A stretch of DNA of 13,065 nt, taken from Bacillota bacterium (GTDB lineage: Bacteria; Bacillota; Clostridia; Christensenellales; Aristaeellaceae). Below the pieces are notes generated by a model. The model was not told the origin of the DNA. It saw only the letters and a program-made list of their open reading frames with translations, and ran no database searches. The position numbers were made by a program, and so were the translations under genes. Location of the stretch: the NCBI GenBank assembly GCA_023396045.1, contig JAEWXD010000061.1, positions 1-13,065 on the forward strand. Reading direction: 5' to 3'. Shown here in pieces: positions 12,696-13,065 of this stretch (positions are counted from its first letter, which is position 1; each line of letters opens with the position of its first letter).

Positions 12696-13065
12696 ATGTT
12701 TTTAAAACGGTTTTCAAATGTACGTAAAATTAAAGCAGTTATTTTTGATTTAGATGGTGTAATAACCGATTCTGCTAAGTATCACTTTCAAGCGTGGAAA
12801 ATGTTGGCAGACAGGTTGCAAATTCCTTTTGATGAATCTTATAACGAAAATTTAAAAGGCGTTTCCCGTATGGAAAGTCTGGAACTCTTGCTTAAAAATG
12901 GTGGCATGCAAAATGCTTTTACGGCCGAAGAAAAAGAAGCTTTGGCTGCCGAGAAAAATGAACTTTATAAAGAATTGATTAAACAAATTACTCCGGCGGA
13001 TATTTTACCTGGTGTTCTGGAATTTATTAAAGAGCTGAAATTGCATAATATTAAAACAGCGGTTG
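12696..13065 (+). CDS. pgmB: Beta-phosphoglucomutase-like HAD hydrolase, N-terminal part
   Basis: The first 123 codons are present and the gene runs off the right edge. The HAD catalytic loop is FDLDGVITD (17-25) with nucleophile D18 and acid/base D20. Residues TDSAKYHFQAW give the H30 cap residue, and LKGVSRMESLELLL is the beta-phosphoglucomutase cap signature. The family converts beta-glucose 1-phosphate to glucose 6-phosphate, usually after maltose or trehalose phosphorolysis. GAGG at 12686-12689, six bases before the ATG, sets the start, giving about ten basic residues (MFLKRFSNVR) before the usual N-terminus. No phosphorylase gene is in view, so the sugar it serves is unknown; a related phosphatase remains possible. 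Confidence 0.85.
   Translation, partial: MFLKRFSNVRKIKAVIFDLDGVITDSAKYHFQAWKMLADRLQIPFDESYNENLKGVSRMESLELLLKNGGMQNAFTAEEKEALAAEKNELYKELIKQITPADILPGVLEFIKELKLHNIKTAV

Noticed and set aside
12698..12720. A catabolite-repression (cre) site in AAAACGGTTTTCA at the pgmB start
   Set aside because: When the central CG is aligned, the 3' half is out of register by one base and the 5' TG is missing. The match is poor and inside codons.
1..13065. Mobile element, phage, CRISPR, toxin-antitoxin or defence system
   Set aside because: No transposase, integrase, repeat-spacer array, target-site duplication or defence domain is visible; the genes are mostly core functions with uniform composition.

Overview
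The window looks like ordinary chromosome from an A+T-rich, low-GC Firmicute-type bacterium. The mazG-hup-rqcP order, the Bacillus-type YhfI-like hydrolase, the signal-less YidC and the sigma-A-type promoters support this. The yabP/yabQ sporulation genes that often follow rqcP are absent, so a non-spore-forming lineage is likely. Negativicutes is my best guess, but I cannot prove the taxon from sequence alone.

Left arm (1-6504, + strand). The tail of mazG is followed by hup (HU), which has its own likely promoter inside mazG and its own terminator. A second unit then runs rqcP, ispDF, a metallo-beta-lactamase hydrolase, comEC and holA with no gaps and several overlaps (1, 13, 4 and 25 nt), so it is probably translated as a coupled operon. 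It joins ribosome quality control, MEP isoprenoid synthesis, DNA uptake and the replisome clamp loader. A separate DUF1292 gene follows with a strong extended -10 promoter, a TTG start and a long 5' leader. It ends at a perfect 15-bp hairpin shared with the convergent genes.

Middle (6611-10000, - strand). The conserved rpmH-rnpA-yidD-yidC-jag cluster (ribosomal protein L34, RNase P protein, membrane insertion factors, RNA-binding KhpB) is read from a near-consensus promoter at 9972-10000. It ends at an intrinsic terminator at 7313-7336, with a YkuE-like metallophosphoesterase gene just beyond. The cluster is not next to dnaA or mnmE/mnmG as it commonly is. The Jag linker is unusually rich in Cys and His.

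Right arm (10020-13065). A two-gene minus-strand unit encodes a WbpA-like UDP-GlcNAc 6-dehydrogenase and a WlbA/WbpB-like Gfo/Idh/MocA oxidoreductase. Together they would make the first two steps toward a diamino-uronic acid sugar nucleotide for a surface glycan. Across a 266-bp A+T-rich divergent promoter region, the 5' part of a beta-phosphoglucomutase-like HAD gene runs off the right edge.

I found no transposon, phage, CRISPR array, tRNA or rRNA. I saw no clearly new multi-gene system. The most unusual signals are the Cys/His-rich linker in Jag, the four histidines in the DNA-binding region of HU, the extra extracytoplasmic segment in YidC, and several dyads at promoters and in leaders.
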